Of a DNA stretch of 64,000 nt, positions 16,578-25,629 are shown one piece after another. This stretch comes from Betaproteobacteria bacterium. GTDB taxonomy: Bacteria > Pseudomonadota > Gammaproteobacteria > Burkholderiales > Burkholderiaceae_C. The position numbers and the translations under genes were made by a program. How positions within the stretch are numbered: the stretch's first letter is position 1; each line of letters starts with the position of its first letter. The stretch covers positions 248,001 through 312,000 of the forward strand of contig JADIZZ010000004.1 of NCBI GenBank assembly GCA_016704535.1. Direction: 5' to 3'. Under the pieces are notes generated by a model. The model had not been told where the DNA came from and ran no database searches. It worked only from the letters and a program-made list of their open reading frames with translations.

Positions 16578-16868
16578 GGCGAGGGGTTGAATGGGCAGCC
16601 CGCGAGCCTGTAACCCACGCGAACAGTCCCAGGGTTTGGCGAGAGGCAACGCAACTTCGAACGTTGCGCTATGTGCGGCAGCGAACAGAAGGACCGACGG
16701 TCGGCGGCTAGGCTGCCAGATGCACGTCAGGTCACACACCGCTGAGTCGATGCTCGCAACGTCATCGCGCCTGCTGGAGCAGTCCGTCCCTCGGCGACTG
16801 CCGCGCGAGCCCGGCTCGCTCAGGAGCACGGCGGCGCCTGCAACCGCACGATCGCGGCAGACGTCGAT
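16578..16868. other. Intergenic region with small hairpin, upstream of phytochrome operon
   Basis: This 291-nt gap contains no supported gene. A perfect dyad CGCAAC-TTCGAAC-GTTGCG spans 16650-16668 and could form a 6-bp stem. No T-run follows it, so it is not a good terminator and may instead be an operator. Short in-frame openings here lack family character. The phytochrome start at 16869 lies 3 nt after GATAT and has no clear Shine-Dalgarno. Confidence 0.4.
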
Positions 16869-19223
16869 ATGAACCCGCCAGCGGCGTCTGCCCCGCCACC
16901 GCCATGGGGCGACGGCCCCTACAGCACCAAGCGCCACGGCACCACACTGGACACCTGCGACAGCGAGCCGGTGCAGACACCGGGCTGCATCCAGGACCAC
17001 GGCGCCCTGCTGGTGCTGCGCCTGGCCGACCTGAGCATCCTGCAGGCCAGCGAGAACACGCTGCTGCACCTGGGCCAGCAGGCGGCGCAGTTGCTGGGCC
17101 AGCCCGTGGACCGCGTGGTGGGCGCCGCGGGTGCCACGCGCCTGAACGAGATGCTGGCGCACGATGACCTCGATCGCGGCGCGTCCTATGCCTTCACCTT
17201 GCCGGCGCGCCCCGGGGCGGTGGCCCTCGACGTCTGCGTGCACACCAGTCAGGGTGTGGCGGTGCTGGAGTTCGAAGCGACCGGCCGCGCCGGCAAGCCC
17301 GGCGAAGGCGACTACTTCGAGCGGGTGAAATCGGCCGTCAGCCGCCTGCAGACCGCCGGCACCGTGCGTGCCTTCTGCCAGCAGGTGACCGAGGAGGTGC
17401 GCAGCATCACCGGGCTCGATCGCGTGATGGTCTACCGCTTCCATGCCGACCTGCACGGCGAGGTCGTCGCCGAAAGCGGGCGCGAAGGGCTGGCGCCCTG
17501 GCTCGGCCTGCACTACCCGGCGGCCGACATCCCGCTGCCGGCGCGCGAGATCTTCAAGCGCATCTGGATCCGCCCCTTGCCCCACGCAGCCGGCCCGCTG
17601 GTCGAGCTGCTGCCGCTGGCCAACCCCGACACCGGCCGGGCGCTGGACATGACCCACTGCGCGCTGCGCGGTGCGTCGGTGATGTACTCCGAGTACCTGG
17701 CGAACATGGGCGTGGCCGCGTCGCTGACGATGCCGATCCTGCGCGACGGCGAACTCTGGGGCCTGATCGCCTGCCACCACGACACCCCGACGCAGTTTCC
17801 GTATCAAGTGCGCGCGGCCTGCGAGTTGCTGGCGCAGGTGGCTTCGCTGCAGCTGAAGTCGGCCGAACACACCGAACAGCTGGCCTACCGCCTGAAGCTG
17901 GAGCAGGTCCACCAACAGCTGGTGGCACGCTCGGCGCGCGATGGCGATCTGCTGGCCCTCACGGCGCACCAGCCCTCGCTGCTGGACGCCATCGACGCCG
18001 GCGGCGCCGCGGTGTATCACCTGGACCGATGGTGGTGTGTGGGGCGCGTGCCGGAATTGGCACAGCTCGACGAACTGGCCGCCTGGCTGTGCGGGCGGCC
18101 GGAGTTCCAGTCGGCGATGCGGCCGGTCTTCGTCAGCGATGCGTGGGCGCTCCAGTGCCCGGCTGCCGTCGGGCTGGAGGACATCGCCAGTGGCGTGCTC
18201 GCAGCGACGCTGTCGCGCCAGCGGCGCGGGCTGCTGGTCTGGTTCCGGCCGCAGACGATGCAGACGGTGAAATGGGCGGGCAATCCGCAGGATGTGCCGT
18301 CGGCCCCTGGCCCGCACGGCCTGCGCCTGAGCCCGCGCACCTCGTTCGAGCTGTTCGTCGAGTCGGTGCGCGGGCGCTCGCTGCCCTGGTCCGAAGTCGA
18401 GATCGACGCCGCGCTGCGCCTGCGCCTGCTGGTGCTGGAACTGGTGATCACCCGCGCCGAGCGGCTGGCCGACCTGAATGCCGACCTGGCGCGCAGCAAC
18501 GAGGAGCTCGACGCCTTCGCCTATGTCGCTTCGCACGACTTGAAGGAACCGCTGCGCGGCATCCACCGCTACGCGCACCAGTTGCTGGACAGCGCTGCGG
18601 CCCTGGACGACGACAACCGCCGCCGCGTCGACAACCTGATGCGCCTGACCGTGCGCATGGACAGCCTGCTCGACTCGCTGCTGCACTTCTCGCGCGTGGG
18701 CCGGATGGAGCTGGAACTGGAGGATGCCGACCTCAACGCGGTGCTGGAAGAGGCGCTGGAGATGATCGGCGCGCGGCGGCCGGAAAGCCGCTGCCGCATC
18801 GAGGTGCCGCGCCCGCTGCCCCAGGTGCTGTGCGACCCGGTGCGCCTGCGCGAGATCTACAGCAACCTGCTGGCCAATGCCATCAAGTACACGCTGAAGG
18901 ACGAGGCGCACATCGAAGTGGGTTACCTGGCCGCGGACGAATCGGCAGCCCGCCCCAACGCCCCCGCCGAAAGCGCCGGGCAGGCCATCTTCTACGTCAA
19001 GGACGACGGCATCGGCATCGAGCCGCGCCATTACGAACAGGTGTTCCGCATGTTCAAGCGCATGCATGGGCGCGACGACTACGGCGGCGGCGTCGGCGCC
19101 GGCCTGACCATCGTGCAGAAACTGGTGCAGCGCCACGGCGGGCAGGTCTGGCTCGATGCGCGCCTGGGCGTGGGCAGCACCTTCTACTTCACCTTGCCGG
19201 GCCTACCGGCGGAGCACCGGTGA
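16869..19223 (+). CDS. bphP: Bacteriophytochrome sensor histidine kinase
   Basis: A 784-residue red/far-red photoreceptor kinase with PAS2, GAF, PHY, HisKA and HATPase domains. The biliverdin-attachment Cys is Cys30, in DTCDSEPVQTPGCIQDHG. The GAF pocket has PAADIPLPARE (Asp of PASDIP kept), but the usual SPxH-x2-Y reads SVMYSEY, so the conserved pocket His is Tyr273 while the following Tyr276 is kept. CHHDTP, which holds the second pocket His, is present. The PHY tongue has WAGNP and SPRTSF (PRxSF). Phospho-acceptor His556 is in ASHDLKEPLRG; the G2 box GAGLTIVQKL is intact. Its stop overlaps the next regulator start (TGATG). No heme oxygenase gene is in the window. Confidence 0.93.
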   Translation: MNPPAASAPPPPWGDGPYSTKRHGTTLDTCDSEPVQTPGCIQDHGALLVLRLADLSILQASENTLLHLGQQAAQLLGQPVDRVVGAAGATRLNEMLAHDDLDRGASYAFTLPARPGAVALDVCVHTSQGVAVLEFEATGRAGKPGEGDYFERVKSAVSRLQTAGTVRAFCQQVTEEVRSITGLDRVMVYRFHADLHGEVVAESGREGLAPWLGLHYPAADIPLPAREIFKRIWIRPLPHAAGPLVELLPLANPDTGRALDMTHCALRGASVMYSEYLANMGVAASLTMPILRDGELWGLIACHHDTPTQFPYQVRAACELLAQVASLQLKSAEHTEQLAYRLKLEQVHQQLVARSARDGDLLALTAHQPSLLDAIDAGGAAVYHLDRWWCVGRVPELAQLDELAAWLCGRPEFQSAMRPVFVSDAWALQCPAAVGLEDIASGVLAATLSRQRRGLLVWFRPQTMQTVKWAGNPQDVPSAPGPHGLRLSPRTSFELFVESVRGRSLPWSEVEIDAALRLRLLVLELVITRAERLADLNADLARSNEELDAFAYVASHDLKEPLRGIHRYAHQLLDSAAALDDDNRRRVDNLMRLTVRMDSLLDSLLHFSRVGRMELELEDADLNAVLEEALEMIGARRPESRCRIEVPRPLPQVLCDPVRLREIYSNLLANAIKYTLKDEAHIEVGYLAADESAARPNAPAESAGQAIFYVKDDGIGIEPRHYEQVFRMFKRMHGRDDYGGGVGAGLTIVQKLVQRHGGQVWLDARLGVGSTFYFTLPGLPAEHR

Positions 19224-19636
19224 TGCCTGCGCGGCCCGTCCTGGTGGTGGAAGACTCCGACGAGGACTTCCAGACCGTGCTGGACGCTGCCCGGCGCGCC
19301 GCGCTGCCGCATCCGATCGTGCGCGCCAGCTCCGGGGGCGAATGCCTTCGCCTGCTGCGTGCTGGCCCGCGCGGTCGCGCGTTGCTGGTGCTGCTCGATC
19401 TCAACACTCACGGCGACGATGGGCGCGAAGCCCTGCGCCAGATCCGCAGCGACGACAACCTGAGGGCGCTGCCGCTGGTGGTGCTGAGCGCCTCGGCCAA
19501 CCCGCGTGACCTGCAGTTCTGCTACGCGCAGGGCGCCAATGCCTATCACGTCAAACCCGTGGACCACGCCCAGCATCTGCAGATGCTGGGGTCGATCTTC
19601 GCCTACTGGCTGGGCAGCGCCGTGCTGCCCGCCTGA
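19223..19636 (+). CDS. Single-domain response regulator (Rcp1-like)
   Basis: A 137-residue stand-alone receiver. Acidic residues are in LVVEDSDED, the phospho-acceptor is Asp59 in LLDLNTHGDDG, Ser89/Ser91 lie in VVLSASA, and Lys111 is in YHVKPVD. This is the small receiver type that commonly partners phytochrome kinases (Rcp1-like), probably dimerising through its C-terminal helix (FAYWLG). It overlaps the phytochrome stop by 1 nt, a strong sign of co-translation. It has no output domain, so it likely acts as a phosphate shuttle to the next proteins or by protein contact. Confidence 0.92.
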   Translation: MPARPVLVVEDSDEDFQTVLDAARRAALPHPIVRASSGGECLRLLRAGPRGRALLVLLDLNTHGDDGREALRQIRSDDNLRALPLVVLSASANPRDLQFCYAQGANAYHVKPVDHAQHLQMLGSIFAYWLGSAVLPA

Positions 19637-19651
19637 ACCTACGGAAGACCA

Positions 19652-21625
19652 ATGCCAAGACCGCACTGGCACATTCTGCTGATCGAGGACAACCCGGAGG
19701 ACTGCGCCGACCTGCGCCAGATGCTGTTGCGCGGCGGCAGCCGCCGCTACGCCTTCAGCGAGGCCCGACTGGGCGCCGAGGGCGTGCGCAAGGTGCTCGA
19801 CCCGCAGGCCCCGCCGGTGGACTGTGTGCTGCTCGACTACGACCTGCCCGACATGAACGCCCATGAGGTGCTGGCGGCCCTGTGCAGAGAGAGCGGCATG
19901 CCGCCCTGCCCGGTGGTCGTGGTCACCGGCGCAGCGGTCGAAGAGGGCGTGCACCTGCTCGGCGCAGGCGCGCAGGACTACATCGGCAAGCGCTGGACCA
20001 GCCCCGACAGCCTGACGCGCGCGGTCGAAAACGCCATCGAACGCTTCGCGCTGCTGACCGAGCGCCGGCGCGCGCAAGAGATCCTGCGCACCTCGGAGGA
20101 ACGCTACCGGGCACTGTTCAACTCCATCGACGCGGGTTATGCCGTGATCGAGATGATGTTCGACGACCAGGGCGTTGCGATCGATGCGCGTTACCTGCAG
20201 GTCAACGCGGCGTTCTCGCAGCAGAGCGGTATGGGCGATGTCGAAGGCCGGACCGTGCTCAGCCTGGTCCCCCACCTCGAGCCGCAGTGGCTCGAGAGCT
20301 ACGGCAGCGTGGCGCTGACGGGTGTGCCGGTACGCTTCCAGCGGCACCTCGAGGGGCTGCAACGCTGGTTCGACGTCTACGCGTTCCGCCTGGGCGCCCC
20401 GCAGGCGCGCCAGGTGGCGGTGCTGTTCTACGACATCACCGAGCGCAAGCAGGTCGAGCAGGCGCTCATCGCCGCCAACGCCGAGGCCGAGAAGGCCAAC
20501 CGGGCGAAGTCGGATTTCCTGCTGAGCATGAGCCATGAGCTGCGTTCGCCGCTGAGCGCGATGCTCGGCTTCACGCAACTCATCGAGGCCGGCCTGCCCC
20601 CGCCCACGCCGGCGCAGCAGGACTGCGTCGAGCAGATCCTGCGCGCCGGCTGGTACCTGCTGGGCCTGATCAACGAGATCCTCGAGCTGACATCGATCGA
20701 GTCCGGCAAGACTGCGCTGTCGTCGCTTGCCATGCCGCTGCAGGAGGTGCTGGACGACTGCCAGACCCTGATGGAGCCGCAGGCTCAGGGCAGCGGCATC
20801 CGGATCACCTTTTCTCGCCCCGATCCGCCTTGCTTCGTGCAAGCCGACCCTGTCCGGACCAAGCAGGTGCTCATCAACCTGCTGACCAACGCCATCAAGT
20901 ACAACCGCCACGCCGGGCAGGTGACGGTGCATTGCACGGTGACCCCCGAGCAGCGCGTGCGCGTGAGCGTCGAGGACACGGGCCCAGGCCTGTCGGCAGC
21001 GCAGATCGCACAACTCTTCCAGCCCTTCAACCGACTCGGCAAGGAGTCCGGTACCGAGCCCGGCACGGGCATCGGCCTGGTGATCTGCAAGCGGCTGGTC
21101 GAAATGATGGGCGGCTGCATCGGTGTCGACAGCACGCCGGGCGTCGGCAGTTGCTTCTGGTTCGAGCTGGATGCGGCGGCACCGCCCGTGGACGACAGGC
21201 TCGCGCCGGAGCACACCGTGCTGTATGTCGACGAGGACCCAGGTCGGGTGCGGCGTCTCGAGGATCTGGTTGCCCGGTGGCCCAGCGCCTGCCTCCTGCG
21301 CGCAGGCGACATCCAGGCCGGCATCAAGATGGCACGGTCGGCACGGCCCGACGTGATCCTGATCGGCGTCCGCCCGCCGGACCCCGGTGGCCTGCAAGCG
21401 CTGAAGTTGCTGGCCCGAGACCCGATCACTGCCCCCATCCCGGTCATCGCACTGGGTGCCGACGCGATGCCAAGCGATGTCGAGGCCGGGCTGGCGGCGG
21501 GTTACTTCGGATTTCTCACACAGCCCCTGCAGAGCGATGCCTTCGTGGACGCGCTGGACCTGGCCTTTCAACGAACCCACGCCGTCGGCCGCCGCGCCAC
21601 GGCCCTGGAGAGTGCCCCATGCTGA
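19652..21625 (+). CDS. Hybrid REC-PAS-histidine kinase-pseudoreceiver
   Basis: A 657-residue soluble signalling protein. REC1 (about 5-125) has Asp62 in LLDYDLPDMN. A PAS domain follows (about 145-265), then HisKA with His295 in SMSHELRSPLS and HATPase with NLLTNAIKYNR, VEDTGPGLS and GTGIGLVICKRLVE. The C-terminal receiver-like domain (about 525-645) keeps the acidic pair YVDEDP, but the phospho-acceptor position reads Gly572 (DVILIGVRPP) and the conserved Lys is missing (FLTQPLQ), so it should not be phosphorylated. It starts 15 nt after the Rcp1-like regulator; its stop overlaps the next gene by 7 nt. Confidence 0.9.
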   Translation: MPRPHWHILLIEDNPEDCADLRQMLLRGGSRRYAFSEARLGAEGVRKVLDPQAPPVDCVLLDYDLPDMNAHEVLAALCRESGMPPCPVVVVTGAAVEEGVHLLGAGAQDYIGKRWTSPDSLTRAVENAIERFALLTERRRAQEILRTSEERYRALFNSIDAGYAVIEMMFDDQGVAIDARYLQVNAAFSQQSGMGDVEGRTVLSLVPHLEPQWLESYGSVALTGVPVRFQRHLEGLQRWFDVYAFRLGAPQARQVAVLFYDITERKQVEQALIAANAEAEKANRAKSDFLLSMSHELRSPLSAMLGFTQLIEAGLPPPTPAQQDCVEQILRAGWYLLGLINEILELTSIESGKTALSSLAMPLQEVLDDCQTLMEPQAQGSGIRITFSRPDPPCFVQADPVRTKQVLINLLTNAIKYNRHAGQVTVHCTVTPEQRVRVSVEDTGPGLSAAQIAQLFQPFNRLGKESGTEPGTGIGLVICKRLVEMMGGCIGVDSTPGVGSCFWFELDAAAPPVDDRLAPEHTVLYVDEDPGRVRRLEDLVARWPSACLLRAGDIQAGIKMARSARPDVILIGVRPPDPGGLQALKLLARDPITAPIPVIALGADAMPSDVEAGLAAGYFGFLTQPLQSDAFVDALDLAFQRTHAVGRRATALESAPC

Positions 21626-22446
21626 CCGACGCCGACCTCCTGAATGCCCGAATCCTGATCGTCGACGACCAGTCGGCCCATGTGCAGATGCTGGAACGCC
21701 TGCTGAAAGACGCCGGCTACGTCAACGTGAGCTCGACGCTCGACCCGCAACAGGTTCGCTCGATGCACCGCGAAAACCGCTACGACCTGATCCTGCTCGA
21801 CCTGCTGATGCCCGGGCTGGATGGGTTCGGCGTCATGGAGGGCCTGAGGGCGGACACCGATGAACTCTGCTTGCCGGTGATCGTGCTCACCGCCCAACCC
21901 GGATACAAGCTGCGGGCCTTGGAGGCGGGTGCCAGGGACTTCATCAACAAGCCCTTCGACATCGTGGAAGTCAAGATCCGCATTCGGCACATGCTCGAAG
22001 TGCGCCTGCTCTACAAGATGCTGGATGCACACAACAAGGACCTGGAAAGAACCGTGCTGCAGCGGACCGCGGAACTGCGGGAAAGCGAAGCCCGTTTCCG
22101 CAACCTGACGGCACTGGCAGCCGACTGGTACTGGGAACTGAACGAGGTGGGCGAGTTCACGAAAGTGTCGGGCCCCGTCCCGGAAATACTGGGCATGGTG
22201 GACCCCGCATCGGCCGACGCAACGGACGGTGGCAGCAGCGGCTTCTGGGACGCTGAGGAGTGCCAGGTGTTGAAGGACAACATCGCAGCGCGCCGGCCCT
22301 TCCTGGACTTCGTTCTCCACCGCCAGCGTACCGACGGCACGCGCGAGCAGTTCAGGGTCAGCGGTGAGCCCATGCTCGACAGGGCCTGCGGGTTCATCGG
22401 CTACCGTGGCGTCGGTGCCCAGGTTCTGCCCGAACCCTTGCCCTGA
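21619..22446 (+). CDS. Response regulator with C-terminal PAS domain, no output module
   Basis: A 275-residue protein. The receiver domain (about 10-125) is intact: LIVDDQ, Asp in LILLDLLMPGLDGF, Thr in VIVLTAQPG and Lys in FINKPFD. A coiled-coil linker (DAHNKDLERTVLQRTAELRES) leads to a PAS domain (ARFRNLTALAADWYWELNEVGEF) and a C-terminal PAC-like segment QFRVSGEPMLDRACGFIGYRG. Related proteins with this architecture continue into GGDEF, EAL or kinase domains; this one stops after PAS. The stop is followed by unrelated convergent genes, so it may be naturally short or truncated. It is the last gene of the phytochrome operon. Confidence 0.87.
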   Translation: MLTDADLLNARILIVDDQSAHVQMLERLLKDAGYVNVSSTLDPQQVRSMHRENRYDLILLDLLMPGLDGFGVMEGLRADTDELCLPVIVLTAQPGYKLRALEAGARDFINKPFDIVEVKIRIRHMLEVRLLYKMLDAHNKDLERTVLQRTAELRESEARFRNLTALAADWYWELNEVGEFTKVSGPVPEILGMVDPASADATDGGSSGFWDAEECQVLKDNIAARRPFLDFVLHRQRTDGTREQFRVSGEPMLDRACGFIGYRGVGAQVLPEPLP

Positions 22447-22487
22447 TCACCGCGCTTGACCTGTCGCGCGTTGGTGTCGACTTCCGT

Positions 22488-23561
22488 TCAATCGCGGTAC
22501 TGTGGCGGCGCCTGCTCGCCGTCGTCGATCCACGCCAGCAGCAGCGTCCACGCCACGGCCAGCACCACCGGGCCGACGAAGATGCCCACCAGACCGAAGG
22601 TCAGCAGGCCGCCGATGACGCCGGCGAAGATCAACAGCAGCGGCAGGTCCGCACCCATGCGGATGAGAGCGGGGCGCAGCACGTTGTCGAGGTTGGCGAC
22701 GATCAAGGTCCACACCGCCAGCGCAATGCCTTCGCCGGTCTGGCCGCTCCAGAAAGCCCACACCACGGCCGGCACCAGCACCAGCACGGGGCCCATCTGC
22801 GCGATGCAGAGCATGAAGGTCACGGCCGTCAGCAGCCCGGCGAAGGGCACGCCGGCCAGCGCCAGACCGGCGCCCGACAGCACCGCCTGCACCAGTGCCG
22901 TGACCCCCACGCCCAGCGCGACGCCACGGATGGCGCCGCCGGCGAGCGCCACCACGGCCGCACCACGTTCACCCCCCAGCCGCGCGGCAAAACGGCGCAC
23001 CAGCGCGGCGGCCTCTTCACCGGTGCTGTACATCACCGCTGCGATGACCACCGTGACCAGGAACTGCAGCAGCAGGAAACCGACGTTGCCCACCTGGCCC
23101 ACGAACCAGCGCGTCAGGTTGCCAGCGTAGGGCGTGACCCTGGCCACCAGGTCGCGCAAGCCCAGCGAGGTGGCCTGTTCCCAGGCGCCGGCGATGGCGC
23201 CACCCACGAGTGGCAGGTTCACGATCCATGCCGGCGGCGTTTCGGGCAGATGGAAGGTGGTGGCCAGCCGCGCCCATTCCGCCAGCTGGTCGGCGTTGGC
23301 GACGATGGTGAAGATGGCCAAGGTCAGCGGCACGACCAGCAGCAGCAGCAGCAGCAGCGTCATCACCAGCACCGCCAGGGCGCGGCGGCCCCACAACAGC
23401 GCCTGCACCCGCAGCATCACCTGCCAGGTGGCCACCACCACCATCGCGGCCCAGATTGCCGGGCCCACGAAAGGCGCCAGGATCCACAGCACGGCGGCCA
23501 GCAGCACGCCGATGAAGAGGACCGCGAAGGTGGTGCGTGCGAGGTCGGCCTGGGGGCGCAT
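22488..23561 (-). CDS. AI-2E family transporter (PerM-like)
   Basis: A 357-residue polytopic membrane protein of the AI-2E/PerM family, with about eight helices. N-terminal paired helices TFAVLFIGVLLAAVLWILAP and IWAAMVVVATWQV, a Leu-rich stretch encoded by a CAG/CTG run near 23340-23360, and C-terminal LALAVWTLIVANLDNVLRPALI followed by LLLIFAGVIGGLLTFGLVG are typical. The substrate is not predictable, since the family is no longer thought to be mainly an autoinducer exporter. ATG 23561 begins MRPQADLARTT. It lies 58 nt downstream of the DUF3299 gene on the same strand and may be transcribed with the ABC locus. Confidence 0.88.
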   Translation of the reverse strand: MRPQADLARTTFAVLFIGVLLAAVLWILAPFVGPAIWAAMVVVATWQVMLRVQALLWGRRALAVLVMTLLLLLLLVVPLTLAIFTIVANADQLAEWARLATTFHLPETPPAWIVNLPLVGGAIAGAWEQATSLGLRDLVARVTPYAGNLTRWFVGQVGNVGFLLLQFLVTVVIAAVMYSTGEEAAALVRRFAARLGGERGAAVVALAGGAIRGVALGVGVTALVQAVLSGAGLALAGVPFAGLLTAVTFMLCIAQMGPVLVLVPAVVWAFWSGQTGEGIALAVWTLIVANLDNVLRPALIRMGADLPLLLIFAGVIGGLLTFGLVGIFVGPVVLAVAWTLLLAWIDDGEQAPPQYRD

Positions 23562-23619
23562 CAGGAGGGTGGCCGATGAAGCAGGAGCGACCGGCGAACT
23601 GGGCCGCAAGCCGTGCGGC

Positions 23620-24234
23620 TCAGCGCGCCTTGGGGGCTTCGTAGGGCACCACGCCCACGGCATCGAGCCGCCAGCTCGACGCGCCCATGTAGGAATCGGT
23701 CTGCAGGTTGCTCAGTGTGCCGGTGATCCACACCGCGTCCATCGAACGGAAACCCTTGGCAGGCGACTTCGGCAGCACATGGATGATCTGGTTCGACGGT
23801 GGCGGCGGGCTGTGCACACATGCGCCGAAATAGGGCACGAGCAGGAACTCCTTGATGCCGTCCTTGGTGTCTTCCAGCGGCACCACGAAGCCGGGGATGC
23901 GCACCTGCTGGCCCACCAACGCCGGGTTGACGGGCGCCTTGTCCCAGACCTCGCGCATCCGCTTGAGCATCTGCGTAGCCTTGGGGTCGCCATCTTGCAG
24001 CGAAGCGAGGTCGATGCCCTTGAATTCCTTGAACGGGTCCCAGTCGGCCGGCACCAGGGCTTCCCAGGTGATGGTGCGGAAACCGCCCGCAGCTGGCGCG
24101 GCCTTGGCGCCGGGGGCAGAGGCGGTAATCGATGGCGTCATCAGCGGCACGCCATCGGTCTGCGCCACCGCGGCAGTGGCGCAAGCCAGCAGCGTGACTG
24201 TGAACAGGGCGGCGAAGCTGAAGGGCTTGGGCAT
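23620..24234 (-). CDS. DUF3299 secreted protein
   Basis: A 204-residue protein with a signal peptide (MPKPFSFAALFTVTLLACATAAVAQ). The DUF3299 core follows: WEALVPADWDP near 58, QQVRIPGFVVPLE near 109, LVPYFGACVHSPPPPSNQIIHV near 130-151 and VWITGTL. The Cys-x-His with the PPPP run is the most conserved point and could bind metal. Proteins of this family occur beside MacB-like ABC transporters and DUF2796 proteins. It follows the FtsX-like permease by 36 nt. Exact function unknown; a periplasmic accessory role in metal handling is likely from context. Confidence 0.88.
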   Translation of the reverse strand: MPKPFSFAALFTVTLLACATAAVAQTDGVPLMTPSITASAPGAKAAPAAGGFRTITWEALVPADWDPFKEFKGIDLASLQDGDPKATQMLKRMREVWDKAPVNPALVGQQVRIPGFVVPLEDTKDGIKEFLLVPYFGACVHSPPPPSNQIIHVLPKSPAKGFRSMDAVWITGTLSNLQTDSYMGASSWRLDAVGVVPYEAPKAR

Positions 24235-24270
24235 GGAGTGGGCTGACAGCAGAACGGAAACGTAGGAACT

Positions 24271-25575
24271 TCAGGTGCGCGGCGACAAGCCGTCGGCCAG
24301 CGACAGCCGGTAGGCGCGCCAACCCGGCACGAGGCTGGCAAGCATACCCGCCAGCACCACGGCACCGAAGAGGCCCCACTGCTCGGGCGTGGGTGCTCCG
24401 GCGGCCAGCGTGATGCCGAAGCGCTGCTGCACCCAGGGCCCGGCGCCCAGCACCGCAGCCGCGGCCGCGGCCGCACCCAGCAGCGCGCCGCACAGCGTGA
24501 CCAGCGCGCCTTCGGTGGCCAGCAGCGCCAGCACGTGGCGCGGCCCGGCGCCCACGGCGCGCAACACCGCCAGTTCACGCCGGCGCTCGTTCAGCCCCGC
24601 CAGCACCACCGCCACCAGCGAGGCCAGGCTGACCAGCGCCACGAGCCCGGAAATCGCCAGCAGCGCCTTCTCGCCCAGGCCCACCGCGGCCCACAGTTCG
24701 TCGAGGGCCACGCCGGGCAGCACGGCCAGCAAGGGTTCGGCTTCGTAGTCGCCGACGAAACGCTGCACGTTGAACACCGCGGCGCGGCTCTTCAGGCCCA
24801 CCAGCGCGGCCGTGACCTGCTTGGGTTCGAGGTCGAACTTGCGCGCGAACTCGGGCGGGATGGTCACGCCGGCAGACGCAGGCAGGGGCGCACCGCCGGC
24901 CCAGTCGAGGTGGATGGCCTCGATGGCCTGCAGGCTGACGTGCACCGTGCGGTCCACCGGCGTACCGGTGCGCGCCAGGATGCCGACCACGGTGAAGGGC
25001 TTGTCGGCGTGTTCGGCGCCCAGTTCACCCGGGGCGCCGGCCTTCACGCCGCCCAGGCCGTGCGCGAGCGTGATGCGCTGGCCCAGCGTGTAGCCCAGCG
25101 CGTCGGCCACCTCGGCGCCCAGCACGGCTTCGTACAGCCCGTCCAGCGTGCCGGCGAACGCGCGGCCCTGCGCCAGCGTCAGCGGCTGGCGGTCGCCGTA
25201 GAGGAAGCGCTCGAAGTACTCGGCCGTGGTGCCCAGCACCGGGTGGCCGCGGTGGGAATCGCCCAGCGAGATGGGCACCACCCAAGCCACCGCACGGTGC
25301 GCAGCCACGGCGCGCACGCTATCCATCTTGATGTTGTTGGTGGCACCACCGACGCGGAATACGGCATACAGCATCAGCTGCACCGGCCCCGTGCGTGCAC
25401 CAACCACGAGGTCGGTGCCGCTGACCGCCGAAGAGAAGCTGCTGCGGATGTCGGTGCGCAGCCGCTCCAGCCCCAGAAGCAGCGCGGTGGCCAGCGCAAT
25501 GGACATCATCACCAGCGCCAGCGTGCCGCGCCGATTCCAGGCGCTGCGCGAGGCGATGTGCAGCAGGGGGGTCAT
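24271..25575 (-). CDS. FtsX/MacB-like ABC transporter permease
   Basis: A 434-residue permease with the FtsX architecture. It has one N-terminal helix (LALVMMSIALATALLLGLE), a large periplasmic domain of about 230 residues, then three C-terminal helices beginning ALLAISGLVALVSLASLVAVVLAGL with the cytoplasmic loop NERRRELAVLRAVGAGPRHVL that couples to the ATPase. Start ATG 25575 (MTPLLHIASRS). Its ATPase partner ends at 26272, 696 nt upstream, and the gap is filled with inverted non-coding repeats; such pairs are normally adjacent. Together with the ZrgA-like protein it may move zinc or another metal, inferred by analogy with the Vibrio cholerae zrg system. Confidence 0.87.
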   Translation of the reverse strand: MTPLLHIASRSAWNRRGTLALVMMSIALATALLLGLERLRTDIRSSFSSAVSGTDLVVGARTGPVQLMLYAVFRVGGATNNIKMDSVRAVAAHRAVAWVVPISLGDSHRGHPVLGTTAEYFERFLYGDRQPLTLAQGRAFAGTLDGLYEAVLGAEVADALGYTLGQRITLAHGLGGVKAGAPGELGAEHADKPFTVVGILARTGTPVDRTVHVSLQAIEAIHLDWAGGAPLPASAGVTIPPEFARKFDLEPKQVTAALVGLKSRAAVFNVQRFVGDYEAEPLLAVLPGVALDELWAAVGLGEKALLAISGLVALVSLASLVAVVLAGLNERRRELAVLRAVGAGPRHVLALLATEGALVTLCGALLGAAAAAAAVLGAGPWVQQRFGITLAAGAPTPEQWGLFGAVVLAGMLASLVPGWRAYRLSLADGLSPRT

Positions 25576-25629
25576 GTCGGTGCCTCCACCTTGCCGCACG
25601 CTTTGCGGCGCTCACGTGCGGAGGCGGCT

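Noticed and set aside
16578..16868. Small open frames in the gap before the phytochrome gene
   Set aside because: No motif, no ribosome-binding site, and codon composition unlike neighbours.
23337..23362. CAG/CTG trinucleotide run that looks like a microsatellite
   Set aside because: It encodes a Leu stretch inside a transmembrane helix of the AI-2E-family protein, which fully explains it.
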